Source of the DNA: CAIWHR01 sp963816925
Lineage (GTDB): Bacteria; Pseudomonadota; Gammaproteobacteria; Burkholderiales; Casimicrobiaceae
NCBI GenBank assembly: GCA_963816925.1
Contig: CAWFMY010000035.1
Location: 1 to 64,000, forward strand
Length of the DNA stretch: 64,000 bases
Direction of reading: 5' to 3'
Positions 27,080-35,544 of the stretch are shown one piece after another. The position numbers and the translations under genes were made by a program. The notes below the pieces were generated by a model. The model saw only the letters and a program-made list of their open reading frames with translations, was not told the DNA's origin and made no database searches. Every line of letters begins with the position of its first letter. Within the stretch, counting starts at the first letter, position 1.

Positions 27080-28768
27080 GTGACAGCGACGAAGACTCTT
27101 CGCCACGACGACGTGCGGCAGCTGCGCGCCGCCGCATCCCGCTTCGGCGGTGCCGAATGCGCACGCAAGTCCGCGCTGCTCGCGCAAGGCGCCAGACGCG
27201 CCATCGTCGACGCCGACGTGCTCGTCGCCTGGCACGATTGCCTGCTCTACCTCATCGCCTATCCGGAATCCGCGGCGCTGCTTCGTGCGGCACGCGCCGA
27301 GCTCCGCCGCGTCGCGGCGCTCGCGCGTCAATTGACAGCGACGGGACCGGCGCGCGAGCGTCGTCGGCTCGAGGGCAGCGGCCTCGCCTGGACCACGCTG
27401 ACCTTCGCGTTCGGCTGGGACGTGGCGCGCTGGCTCGCCGCGCGCTTCCCGCGGCACAGCGACGTCGATTCGTTCGGCGACGGCGGCGCGCCGCTCCCGG
27501 AGGTTCTCGGCGCCGCGTTGCCTCCGCTCGAATTCGGCCTGCTCGCAAGTGCCGGGAGCGGCATCGCGTTGCTGGACGAAATGCGGCACCGTGGCTCGCG
27601 GCTCGCCTGCCTCGTCGCGCAATTCGAGCGCCTGCCATGCCCGGATGCCGTGCGCGCATTGCTGTTCGATTCGCTCGAGACTTATCTCGTGCTCCACCCG
27701 CGGGCGTCGGCGTTGTCGCGGACGTTCGTGCGCGGGCTGCCGGCACCCATCTTCTTCCATCGCGACGGCCTGGTGCGCAGCATCGACCTGCCCGCGCTTC
27801 TCGGGCAGCGACTGCCCCCCGCGCGGGTGCTTGGCGTCGACGCGCGGCGGCAAGCCATCGATGCGGCCTGCGCGATGCTCGCCGCGCTCGGCCGGGAAAC
27901 CGATGCCATCGCCCTCGCGTACCCCGGCGGCGTCGAATGGCACGACGTCGGCCGCGGCATCGCCGTCGCGCTCTACACGATGCGGCCGGACCGCCGCGAC
28001 GCGCTCGACTCGCACGTCGGGATGATGCTGTTCAAGAACGGCCTCCCCGTCGGCTACGGCGGCGGCTGGCCGTTTGCCGGCACCTGCCGCGTCGGCATCA
28101 ACATCTTCGAACCCTATCGCGGCGGCGAGTCGGCGCTCCTGTTCGGGCAGGTCCTCCGCGTCTATTGCCAGCGCTTCGGGATCCGGCGCTTCGTGGTCGA
28201 GCCGTCGCAGTTCGGCGGCGCCAACACCGAAGGCCTGCGCTCCGGCGCGTTCTGGTTCTACTATCGCCTCGGCTTCCGGCCCGTCGACGCCCGCGCCGCG
28301 GCGCGCGCACGCGATGAGCACGCGCAAATGCAGGCGGACCCGGCCTATCGAACGCCGCTTCGCGCGCTGCGGCGCATCACCGACAGCGACCTCGAGCTTG
28401 CGTTGGGCCTCGCCAACGACCCTTCCTGCGAGCCCGCGCAATTGAGTGCCGCGGTCACCGCGTGGATCGACGGACGTTTCGGCGGCGACCGCAGCGCTGC
28501 GGAAATCGCGTCGACGCGCGCCGTCGTCCGCGCGCTGGCCATCGCCGATCTCGATGCGTGGCCGCCGGCCGAGCGCCGCGCGCTGGCGACGCTCGCGCCG
28601 TTGCTGGCGCAGATTTCCGAGCTCGCCCGCTGGCCGGCGGCGGACCGACGTCGCCTCGTCGCGATCATCCGCGCAAAGGGCGGCGACGAATTCCGGTTTC
28701 ATCGACGGCTGCTGCGGCACGGCCGCCTGCGGCGCGCGCTGTCGTCGCTTTCAATGCATTACGCCTGA
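27080..28768 (+). CDS. Large hypothetical protein with GNAT-like segment
   Basis: From GTG 27080 the 562-residue product is soluble and Ala/Arg-rich, with no signal peptide. The best-conserved-looking part is about residues 310-405: GVEWHDVGRGIAVALYTMRP, VGYGGGWPFAGTCRVGINIFEPYRGGESALLF, and FGIRRFVVEPSQFGGANTEGLRSGAFWFYYRLGFRPVD. Its strand-helix rhythm and the ending (GAFWFYYRLGFRP) resemble an acetyltransferase-like fold. The flanking helical regions match nothing I know. I give no function. It converges on the small exported protein at 28790. Confidence 0.7.
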   Translation: MTATKTLRHDDVRQLRAAASRFGGAECARKSALLAQGARRAIVDADVLVAWHDCLLYLIAYPESAALLRAARAELRRVAALARQLTATGPARERRRLEGSGLAWTTLTFAFGWDVARWLAARFPRHSDVDSFGDGGAPLPEVLGAALPPLEFGLLASAGSGIALLDEMRHRGSRLACLVAQFERLPCPDAVRALLFDSLETYLVLHPRASALSRTFVRGLPAPIFFHRDGLVRSIDLPALLGQRLPPARVLGVDARRQAIDAACAMLAALGRETDAIALAYPGGVEWHDVGRGIAVALYTMRPDRRDALDSHVGMMLFKNGLPVGYGGGWPFAGTCRVGINIFEPYRGGESALLFGQVLRVYCQRFGIRRFVVEPSQFGGANTEGLRSGAFWFYYRLGFRPVDARAAARARDEHAQMQADPAYRTPLRALRRITDSDLELALGLANDPSCEPAQLSAAVTAWIDGRFGGDRSAAEIASTRAVVRALAIADLDAWPPAERRALATLAPLLAQISELARWPAADRRRLVAIIRAKGGDEFRFHRRLLRHGRLRRALSSLSMHYA

Positions 28769-28789
28769 CCCGCGCGGTCAGGAGCGGTG

Positions 28790-29161
28790 TCACACCATCA
28801 GCCGGCTCATGCACGCGTGAAAGAAGGCCGCCCGGTGAAGATCCGGCGGCTCGGGCCGGTCGAAGACGTCGCGCGCGGCGCCGAGCAGGAACGATTCGTC
28901 CGCCGGGTCGTGCACGAACCAGCGCAGGTCGTTCGGAAAGGCGCGGATGGTATCGAAATCCGACTGCATCTGGGCGATGAACGCCTCGCGCGACATCCCG
29001 TTCTCGCGCGCCTGCGCCGCATTGCCGATGAACTCGGCGCCCTCCGTGCATTCCGTCGACGATGGCGTGCTGGCGTCCGCGATGCCGGGCGCCGAAGCGA
29101 TCGCTGCGAGCGACACCGCGATGAGGATCCGTGCCGCACGTGATGGCAGAGCCTTGTGCAT
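28790..29161 (-). CDS. Small exported hypothetical protein
   Basis: ATG 29161 (GGAGG 7-8 nt upstream, favouring it over the ATG two codons earlier) starts a signal peptide (RILIAVSLAAIASAPGIADA). An approximately 95-residue mature protein follows, with a cysteine near each end (STECTEGAEFIGNAAQAREN ... FHACMSRLMV) that could form a disulfide. I have the impression of a widespread proteobacterial family without a name. Function unknown. Confidence 0.72.
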   Translation of the reverse strand: MHKALPSRAARILIAVSLAAIASAPGIADASTPSSTECTEGAEFIGNAAQARENGMSREAFIAQMQSDFDTIRAFPNDLRWFVHDPADESFLLGAARDVFDRPEPPDLHRAAFFHACMSRLMV

Positions 29162-29292
29162 GGTCATCCCTCCTCGTTGATTCCTGCCGCCGCGCCCTGC
29201 GGACACGGACCGCCCGCACCGCGCGACGTCCGCGGATCGTAATCCTGCAATCGCGGGTGTCAATCGTGCAGCGCAGCGAACGCGTGGCACGG

Positions 29293-29298
29293 TAGAAT
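29293..29298 (+). promoter_or_regulatory. -10-like box TAGAAT directly before the SET-domain gene
   Basis: gTAGAATGCC stands only 8 nt before ATG 29307, which implies a leaderless mRNA if this is the -10. The same ten bases occur at 16172 and 21296. Confidence 0.4.
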
Positions 29299-29306
29299 GC
29301 CCGACC

Positions 29307-29781
29307 ATGCCCGCCAAGCCCGCAACCCGCCCCGTACGTGGTCCGCAATTCCGGCATCCACGGCCGCGGCGTGTTCGCCACCCGCACGATCCGCAAGGGC
29401 ACGACCATCCTCGAATACCGGGGTGAACGGACGACATGGGACATCGCGCGCGCGCGACCCGACAGCGATCCCGACAATCCGCATCACACGTTCATCTTCG
29501 AGCTCACGGACGGCGGCGTGATCGACGCGGACGTGCGCGGTAACGCGGCGCGCTGGATCAATCATTCCTGCGCACCCAACTGCGAAACGTACGAGGACGA
29601 CGATTCCCGCGTCTTCATCGAGGCGCTCCGGACGATCCGCGTCGGCGAAGAACTCACCTACGATTACCAATTGACCTACGATGGCCGTATTGGAAAACGG
29701 GTGCTCGAATCCTACGCGTGCCGCTGTGGCGCGCCGCGCTGCCGCGGTTCCATGCTGTTGCGCCCACGCCGAAAGGGCTAG
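29307..29781 (+). CDS. SET-domain (lysine methyltransferase-like) protein, one frameshift
   Basis: The body is a compact SET domain: NSGIHGRGVFATRTIRKGTTI, the pseudoknot pieces RWINHSCAPNCE and GEELTYDYQ, and a post-SET C-x-C-x4-C (CRCGAPRC). It should transfer methyl groups from SAM to protein lysines; bacterial targets are unknown. The intact frame starts only at GTG 29338, but ATG 29307 gives MPAKPATRP, which joins it as RPYVVRN if one C is dropped from the CCCC run near 29330. I take that as a one-base insertion. Confidence 0.83.
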
Positions 29782-29808
29782 GCGCCGCCCACCGCGAGGA
29801 GTCGCGCG

Positions 29809-30927
29809 ATGACCCGCAAACACTTTACGCAATCCGCCGGCAAGGTCGTCGTCGTCGAGCACACGTCGAAGATCCTCGCCGACAACGCGCTCGGCGACCC
29901 GCATGTCCGCAAGCTCGCGGTCTGGCTGCCGGCGCAATACGACGGGCATGCGACGGCCGGCCGTGGCCGGCGCTTTCCGGTTTTGTACGACATGGTCGGC
30001 TTTACCGGGTCGGGCATGGGGGAAGTCGGCTGGAAGCCGTTCGGCGACAACCTGCCCGAGCGCGCGGCGCGCCTGATCCGCGAGCGCAAGATGGGTCCCG
30101 CGATCTTCGTGCTGCCCGACTGCTTCACCTGCCTCGGCGGCAACCAGTACGTCAACTCGTCCGCCATCGGCAACTACGCCGATTACCTGACGCGCGAGAT
30201 CATTCCCTTCGTCGACCGCGAATTCCGCACGCTCGCCTCGCGCGACCATCGCGGCTGCTTCGGCAAGTCGTCCGGCGGCTACGGCGCGATCATTCACGGA
30301 ATGAAGTACCCGCGATACTGGGGCGCGATCGCCGACCATTCGGGCGACGCGCACTTCGACTTCGTCTACCGCCATGATTGGCCGAACACGCTGAACGAGC
30401 TCGCCAAATACCGCGAGCCGAAGCGGCGCGCCGGCGCGTACCGCGCGCTGGCCGATCCCGCGTCGAGGAAGCGGCTCGCCGCCGGATACGACGACGGCCG
30501 TGTCGGGCGGTTCCTGAAGGAGGTATGGAGCAAGGAAAAGCTGGCGCACGCCGAGGTCCATGCGATCATGAATGTGTGCATGGCGGCGACCTACGACCCG
30601 GACCCCAAGGCGCCGCTCGGCTTTCGCTTTCCGTTCGACCTCGAGACCGGCGAGACGATCGTCGCGCGCTGGAGGAAGTGGCTCCGCCATGACCCTGTCC
30701 ATCTCGTCGGCCGCTACGCGAAGGCATTGCGCTCGCTCCGCGGCATCTACATCGACTGCGGCTGGCGCGACCAGTACCACATCCACTACGGCACGCGGAT
30801 CCTGTCGCGACGGCTCGCCGAGGCCGGGATACGCCACACGTACGAGGAATTCGACGACAATCATTCGGACGTCGACTACCGGATGGACGTGAGCCTGCCG
30901 TTCCTCTACCGCGCGCTCAAGCCCTGA
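29809..30927 (+). CDS. Esterase-D-like alpha/beta hydrolase
   Basis: The 372-residue protein resembles the putative esterase (EsteraseD/IroE-like) family: KLAVWLPAQYDG and RRFPVLYDMVGFTG early, nucleophile elbow GKSSGGYGA, acid probably in DCGWRDQYH and histidine in DDNHSDVDYRMD. It has no signal peptide. GAGGAG lies upstream of the ATG. It follows the SET gene after 27 nt and precedes the YpfJ-type gene after 34 nt, so the three may form an operon. Confidence 0.83.
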   Translation: MTRKHFTQSAGKVVVVEHTSKILADNALGDPHVRKLAVWLPAQYDGHATAGRGRRFPVLYDMVGFTGSGMGEVGWKPFGDNLPERAARLIRERKMGPAIFVLPDCFTCLGGNQYVNSSAIGNYADYLTREIIPFVDREFRTLASRDHRGCFGKSSGGYGAIIHGMKYPRYWGAIADHSGDAHFDFVYRHDWPNTLNELAKYREPKRRAGAYRALADPASRKRLAAGYDDGRVGRFLKEVWSKEKLAHAEVHAIMNVCMAATYDPDPKAPLGFRFPFDLETGETIVARWRKWLRHDPVHLVGRYAKALRSLRGIYIDCGWRDQYHIHYGTRILSRRLAEAGIRHTYEEFDDNHSDVDYRMDVSLPFLYRALKP

Positions 30928-30961
30928 GCCGGGACTGACCGGCAGCATCGGGAGACAGACG

Positions 30962-31861
30962 ATGAAGATTGACGACATGCGTGAAAGCTCGAACGTCGAG
31001 GAACAATCGGGCGGCGGCGGCTCGTTCGGCGGCGGCGGCATCCGATTGGGGGGCGGCGCGCTCGTCCTGATCGTCATCGTGAGCGTGTTGTTCGGCATCA
31101 ATCCGATGACGCTGATCGGCGGCCTCGAATCGGTCTCGCCCCCGTCCGGACAGCCGGCGCCTGCCCAGCCGCCACCGGGATATGGACCCCAGACCGGCAA
31201 CGCGGGGCCCGGCACGTCCGCCGATCCGTCAAGGAAGCTCGCGGCGCGTGTGCTGGGCGACACCGAGGATGTGTGGGGTGCCGTGTTCCAGACAGGGGGA
31301 AAGACGTACCCGCCGCCGACCCTCGTGCTCTTCAACGGCTCCGTGCGCTCGGCGTGCGGGCTCGCGAACGCCGCCGTCGGTCCGTTCTACTGCCCGGGCG
31401 ACCACAGGCTCTACCTCGACACCGCGTTTTTCGACGAACTGACGCGGCGCTTCAAGGCGCCCGGCGATTTCGCGCAGGCCTACGTGATCGCGCACGAAGT
31501 CGGCCATCACGTGCAGAACCTCACCGGGGTGATGCAGCAGGTCGACGCGCGACGGTCGCGCCTCGACGAGCGCGGGAACAATGCGCTGTCGATACGGCTC
31601 GAGCTGCAGGCCGATTGCTACGCCGGCGTGTGGGGCTACTTCGCGCAGAAGCGGGGCAAGCTCGATCCCGGCGATATCGAGGAAGGTCTCGCGGCCGCGT
31701 CCGCCGTCGGCGACGACCAGATCCAGAAGCGCACGCAAGGCTACGTCGTGCCGGAATCCTTCACGCACGGCACGGCGGCGCAGCGGTCCTACTGGTTCAA
31801 GACCGGGCTTGCGAGCGGCGACATGAGGAAGTGCGACACGTTCGCCACGCGCGACCCCTGA
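30962..31861 (+). CDS. ypfJ: YpfJ-type neutral zinc metallopeptidase
   Basis: The 299-residue protein has a Gly-rich N terminus, one TM (ALVLIVIVSVLFGINPM), a Pro-rich linker, and an extracytoplasmic domain. That domain contains the zinc-binding HEVGHHVQN (HExxH) with downstream ELQADCYAGVWGYF, which supplies the third ligand, and NNALSIRLE. This is the architecture of the E. coli YpfJ/putative neutral zinc metallopeptidase family. The physiological substrate is unknown. Confidence 0.92.
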   Translation: MKIDDMRESSNVEEQSGGGGSFGGGGIRLGGGALVLIVIVSVLFGINPMTLIGGLESVSPPSGQPAPAQPPPGYGPQTGNAGPGTSADPSRKLAARVLGDTEDVWGAVFQTGGKTYPPPTLVLFNGSVRSACGLANAAVGPFYCPGDHRLYLDTAFFDELTRRFKAPGDFAQAYVIAHEVGHHVQNLTGVMQQVDARRSRLDERGNNALSIRLELQADCYAGVWGYFAQKRGKLDPGDIEEGLAAASAVGDDQIQKRTQGYVVPESFTHGTAAQRSYWFKTGLASGDMRKCDTFATRDP

Positions 31862-31868
31862 CCTCCCG

Positions 31869-32333
31869 CTACTTCTTCTTCGCCGGCGCCCCGTCCGACT
31901 GGAACGTGACGCGCCGCACCTTGCGGTCGTATTCGGCTTCGACGGCGGGCGTCACCTCCTCGCCGTTGGCGGTATAGACGCGACCGCCACCGTGACGGCA
32001 GGCATTGCGCTCGTACTGGCACACGCTCATCTCGGGATGCCGCCGGCACAGCGACTCCACGTTTTCGGCGTACGCGATTGGCGTACGCACGCCGGCGACG
32101 TCGCACACGTAGATCGGACCGGGCGGCAGCTGCATCGACGGCAACGCGATCGCCGCCGTTGGCGCAGGTGTGGCCTTCGGGGGCGGCGCGGAAACGGCGG
32201 GCGCGGCGGATTTGGGGGTGGTTTGGCGGGCCGGACCGCTCGCATTGGGCGGCGCCGGCTGACAGGCGGCCGCGAGCAGCCCGGCGGCCAGCGCAAACAG
32301 CGTCCCGCGTGCACCCGGCTGCAGCATGTTCAT
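31869..32333 (-). CDS. Hypothetical lipoprotein
   Basis: The 154-residue product has a lipobox (LLAAAC, cysteine near residue 24). A Pro/Ala-rich tether and a small C-terminal domain follow, with YVCDVAGVRTPIAY, SLCRRHPEMSVCQYERNAC and GRVYTANGEEVT. Four cysteines in that domain suggest two disulfides. I recognise no family. It converges with the ypfJ gene, 7 nt apart. Confidence 0.75.
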   Translation of the reverse strand: MNMLQPGARGTLFALAAGLLAAACQPAPPNASGPARQTTPKSAAPAVSAPPPKATPAPTAAIALPSMQLPPGPIYVCDVAGVRTPIAYAENVESLCRRHPEMSVCQYERNACRHGGGRVYTANGEEVTPAVEAEYDRKVRRVTFQSDGAPAKKK

Positions 32334-32393
32334 TGCGCAAGTCTAACCGCTATCGTGGCGCCGCCCTTGCGAGACGCGATGCCCGTGCAGATA

Positions 32394-33160
32394 ATGGCCG
32401 CAGTCCGGTCATAACCCCTACCCTCGCCATCGACTCCATCGCGCCCGAGAAGCCGACGCCGTGTCCAGGCTGCGGCTCGATCATGCAGCCGCAACGGCTG
32501 CAGCGTAAACCGCTCGGCGAAGAGACGGTCGATGTTTGCGTTGCCTGCCAGGCCATCTGGTTCGACGCCTTCGAAAGCGTGCAGCTGACGCCGGGCGCGA
32601 CGCTGGCGTTGTTCGACACGATCCGGAAGTCGCCGCCGCCGCCGGGCCAGGCGCTGCCATCGCGCCTGCCATGCCCGCGGTGCACGGCGCCGCTCGCGAT
32701 GACCCACGACCTGCAGCGCACGACGCGGTTCACCTACTATCGCTGCGATTTCGGGCATGGCCGCTTCACGCCCTTCGTCCAGTTCCTGCGCGAGAAGGAT
32801 TTCATTCGCCCGCTCTCGCCCGCCGAGCTCGCCCGCCTCAAGGAGACGATCCGCGTCGTCCAGTGCTCGTCCTGCGGCGCTCCGGTCGACCTCGAGAAGG
32901 ACGCCGCGTGCCCCTATTGCCGCGCGCCGATCGCGATCCTCGACCCCGGCGCCGTCAATGCGACGGTGCGCAACCTCCAATCCGCGGAAACCCGGCGCAC
33001 GACGGTCGACGTCGATGCGCTGGTCGACGGCATGCTGGACGCGCACCGGCACGCGTCCGAGGAGCACTTGCAGGGGCTCGATGCCGATCCCGGCACGGGC
33101 CTGGGCGTCGACCTCGTCCGGCTCGGGCTTGTCGTCGTCGCCGGGCTTCTTTCGCAGTGA
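32394..33160 (+). CDS. Multi-zinc-ribbon protein of unknown function (start disrupted)
   Basis: The protein has three cysteine knuckles: CPGCGS paired with CVACQA, CPRCTA paired with a later cysteine, and CSSCGA paired with CPYCRA. It ends in a hydrophobic helix (LGVDLVRLGLVVVAGLLS) that could be a tail anchor. The open frame has no standard start codon close to the first ribbon. ATG 32394 (MAAVR) lies one frame away and would join it if one base is missing near 32408. It may bind zinc or nucleic acid. Not coupled to neighbours. Confidence 0.65.
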
Positions 33161-33196
33161 TGGCGGTGGCGCTGGCGCGCGCCGGGCACCCCGCCG

Positions 33197-33202
33197 TAAA
33201 AT
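33197..33202 (+). promoter_or_regulatory. -10-like box TAAAAT upstream of the 33234 gene and aceK
   Basis: TAAAAT in a GC-rich context lies 31 nt before ATG 33234. It would drive the small exported protein and probably the overlapping aceK. No -35 match. Confidence 0.35.
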
Positions 33203-33233
33203 GGCGGCCTGACCTCTCTCCGGAATCCCCGCC

Positions 33234-33572
33234 ATGAACGCACCTCGCCGAATTGCCCTGATCGTTGCGGCCACCGTCGCCGCTGTCGCCTCATCCTTCG
33301 CGTTCGCGCAGACGCCGGCACCCGCGGCTGCGCCCGCCGACATGCCGAAGCCCAAGTGCGAGGCCCCCGGCGACTACCCGAGCAAGCTCTCGTCGGACAA
33401 CCAGCGCCGCATGTGGGGCAAGTCCCGGGACACTTATCTCGAATGCATGAAGAAGTTCATCACCGAGCAGCAGGCCGCCGCGGAGCCGCACATCAAGGCC
33501 GGCAATGCCGCGATCGCCGACTACAACGCCGCGATCAAGCGCTTCAACGAGCAGATGGAGGCGCCGCAATAA
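33234..33572 (+). CDS. Small exported hypothetical protein upstream of aceK
   Basis: A signal peptide (RIALIVAATVAAVASSFAFAQ) is followed by an approximately 85-residue helical protein with two cysteines (PKCEAPGDYP and YLECMKKF). Its amphipathic C-terminal helix is charged (EPHIKAGNAAIADYNAAIKRFNEQME). I recognise no named family. Its stop overlaps the presumed start of aceK, so the two genes are translationally linked although their products act in different compartments. Confidence 0.75.
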   Translation: MNAPRRIALIVAATVAAVASSFAFAQTPAPAAAPADMPKPKCEAPGDYPSKLSSDNQRRMWGKSRDTYLECMKKFITEQQAAAEPHIKAGNAAIADYNAAIKRFNEQMEAPQ

Positions 33573-35350
33573 CGGCCGCCCCGACTCCGCTGCCCGCGCG
33601 AGTCGCGCCTTCCGCCGATACCGCCCACGCGATCGCCGTCGCGCTCGTCGAGGGTTTCGACAAGCACTACGCGCTGTTCCGCGAATGCGCGCGCGCTGCG
33701 CGGCGCCACTTCGAGGCCGGCAACTGGCTCGCGATCCAGCACGTGGGCCGCGACCGCATCGACTTCTACGACCGCCGCGTGCTGGAGACGGCCGAGCGCG
33801 TCGCGCGCGAATTCCGCGCCGCCGGCCTCGACCGCGACGCGCTGTGGGGAGAGGTCAAGCTCCATTTCATCGGCCTTCTCATCGATCACAAGCAGCCCGA
33901 GTGCGCCGAGACGTTCTTCAACTCGGTGCTGGTGAAGATCCTGCACCGCGTCTATTTTCACAACCGCTTCATCTTCGTCCGCCCCGCGATCTCGACCGAG
34001 TACATCAACGCCGACCCGCCGTCGTACCGCAGCTACTACCCGCTGCAATCCGGCCTGCGCAGCGCGCTCGTCGACATCGTCCTCGACCTCAGGTTCGAGC
34101 GGCGTTTCGCGAATTTCGGCCGCGACCTCGCCAATGTCCTCGGCGCCTTGCGCAAGAGGTTCCCGCGGCCGTTCCGCCTGGAAGCGAACCACCACATCCA
34201 GGTGCTGGGATCGCCGTTCATCCGCAACCAGACCGCCTACATCGTCGGGCGCATCGTCAACGGCATCCACACGTATCCGTTCGTCGTCCCGGTCAAGCAC
34301 GATGCGGGCGGCAAGCTCTACTTCGACGCCTTGCTGATGGACGAGGCCGACCTCGCCATCCTGTTCTCGGCCAACCGCGCGTACTTCCTCGTCGACATGG
34401 AAGTGCCGTCCGACTACGTCAATTTCCTGCGCTCAATGCTGGCCGACAAGACGGCGGCCGAGATCTACACGATGATCGGGCTGCAGAAAGCGGGGAAGAA
34501 TCTCTTCTACCGCGACTTCCTGCACCACCTGAAACACTCCCGCGACAAGTTCATCGTCGCGCCGGGCATCAAGGGCCTCGTGATGACGGTCTTCACGCTG
34601 CCGTCGTATCCGTACGTGTTCAAGGTCATCAAGGACAAGATCGCGGCCTCGAAGGACACCGACCGCCAGAAGGTCAAGCAGAAATACACGCTGGTGAAGC
34701 ACCACGACCGCGTCGGGCGGATGACCGACGTGCTCGAATACTCCGACGTCGCGTTCCCGCGCGCGCGCTTTTCGGACGAGCTCGTCGCCGAGCTGACGGC
34801 CGTCGCGCCGTCCGTGGTCGAGTTCGACGGCGATTACGTCGTGGTGAAACACCTCTACATCGAGCGCCGGGTCACGCCGCTCAACATTTTCCTCGAGCGG
34901 GCCGACGACGCGCAGCGCGCGCACGCGATTCGCGAGTACGGGGAGGCGTTGAAGGAGCTCGCGGCCGTCAATATTTTCGCGGGCGACCTGCTCTTCAAGA
35001 ACTTCGGCGTGACGCGCTTCGGGCGCGTCGTGTTCTACGATTATGACGAGATCGAATATCTCGTCGACTGCAACTTCCGCAGGATTCCGCCGCCGCCGCC
35101 CGGCTGGGACGACATGTCCGGCGACGTCTGGTACGGCGTCGGCACCCACGACATCTTTCCCGAGGAATTCGCGACGTTCCTGCTCACCGACCCGCGCACC
35201 CGCGCGTGTTTCCTCGAATGGCACGCCGATCTGCTGGACGCGGCGTGGTGGCAGGACACGCAACGCGAGATCCGCACCGGCCGGCAGGTCGAGGTGCTGT
35301 CGTATCCGTCCGCCGTGCGCTTCCCGCCGCCGGCGCACGGAGCGCACTGA
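33569..35350 (+). CDS. aceK: Isocitrate dehydrogenase kinase/phosphatase
   Basis: The roughly 593-residue protein matches AceK along its length, for example FYDRRVLETAERVAREF, FFNSVLVKILHRVYFHN, RAYFLVDMEVPSDYVNFL, the kinase-like core YPYVFKVIKDKI and the catalytic region FAGDLLFKNFGV with VFYDYDEIEYL. AceK phosphorylates or dephosphorylates isocitrate dehydrogenase to switch carbon into the glyoxylate shunt; aceA/aceB are not in the window. No ATG/GTG/TTG lies near the expected start. ATA at 33569, 7 nt after GGAGG and overlapping the previous stop, is the best-placed codon and would be ATG (giving ATGA) with one base change. Confidence 0.93.
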   Translation: MTAAPTPLPARVAPSADTAHAIAVALVEGFDKHYALFRECARAARRHFEAGNWLAIQHVGRDRIDFYDRRVLETAERVAREFRAAGLDRDALWGEVKLHFIGLLIDHKQPECAETFFNSVLVKILHRVYFHNRFIFVRPAISTEYINADPPSYRSYYPLQSGLRSALVDIVLDLRFERRFANFGRDLANVLGALRKRFPRPFRLEANHHIQVLGSPFIRNQTAYIVGRIVNGIHTYPFVVPVKHDAGGKLYFDALLMDEADLAILFSANRAYFLVDMEVPSDYVNFLRSMLADKTAAEIYTMIGLQKAGKNLFYRDFLHHLKHSRDKFIVAPGIKGLVMTVFTLPSYPYVFKVIKDKIAASKDTDRQKVKQKYTLVKHHDRVGRMTDVLEYSDVAFPRARFSDELVAELTAVAPSVVEFDGDYVVVKHLYIERRVTPLNIFLERADDAQRAHAIREYGEALKELAAVNIFAGDLLFKNFGVTRFGRVVFYDYDEIEYLVDCNFRRIPPPPPGWDDMSGDVWYGVGTHDIFPEEFATFLLTDPRTRACFLEWHADLLDAAWWQDTQREIRTGRQVEVLSYPSAVRFPPPAHGAH

Positions 35351-35544
35351 GCACTGCCCCCACTGTAGGCAACAACTGGTTTGCATGCTGTTGGCATGAC
35401 TGCCGTTTGGCGGCAACTTCCGACCGATCTTCGGGTCTCAACCCCAACTCTGCCTCGCCTGCGTTGATACTAGTCGTCGCCGCACCGCAGCCCGTGCGGC
35501 CAAGACAATAAAAATCGCTATACGGCGAATGAAGGAGTCGGGGG

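Noticed and set aside
35351..35544. Leader of sdaA considered as a riboswitch
   Set aside because: Contains short inverted repeats but not the conserved cores of the glycine or other amino-acid riboswitches I know.
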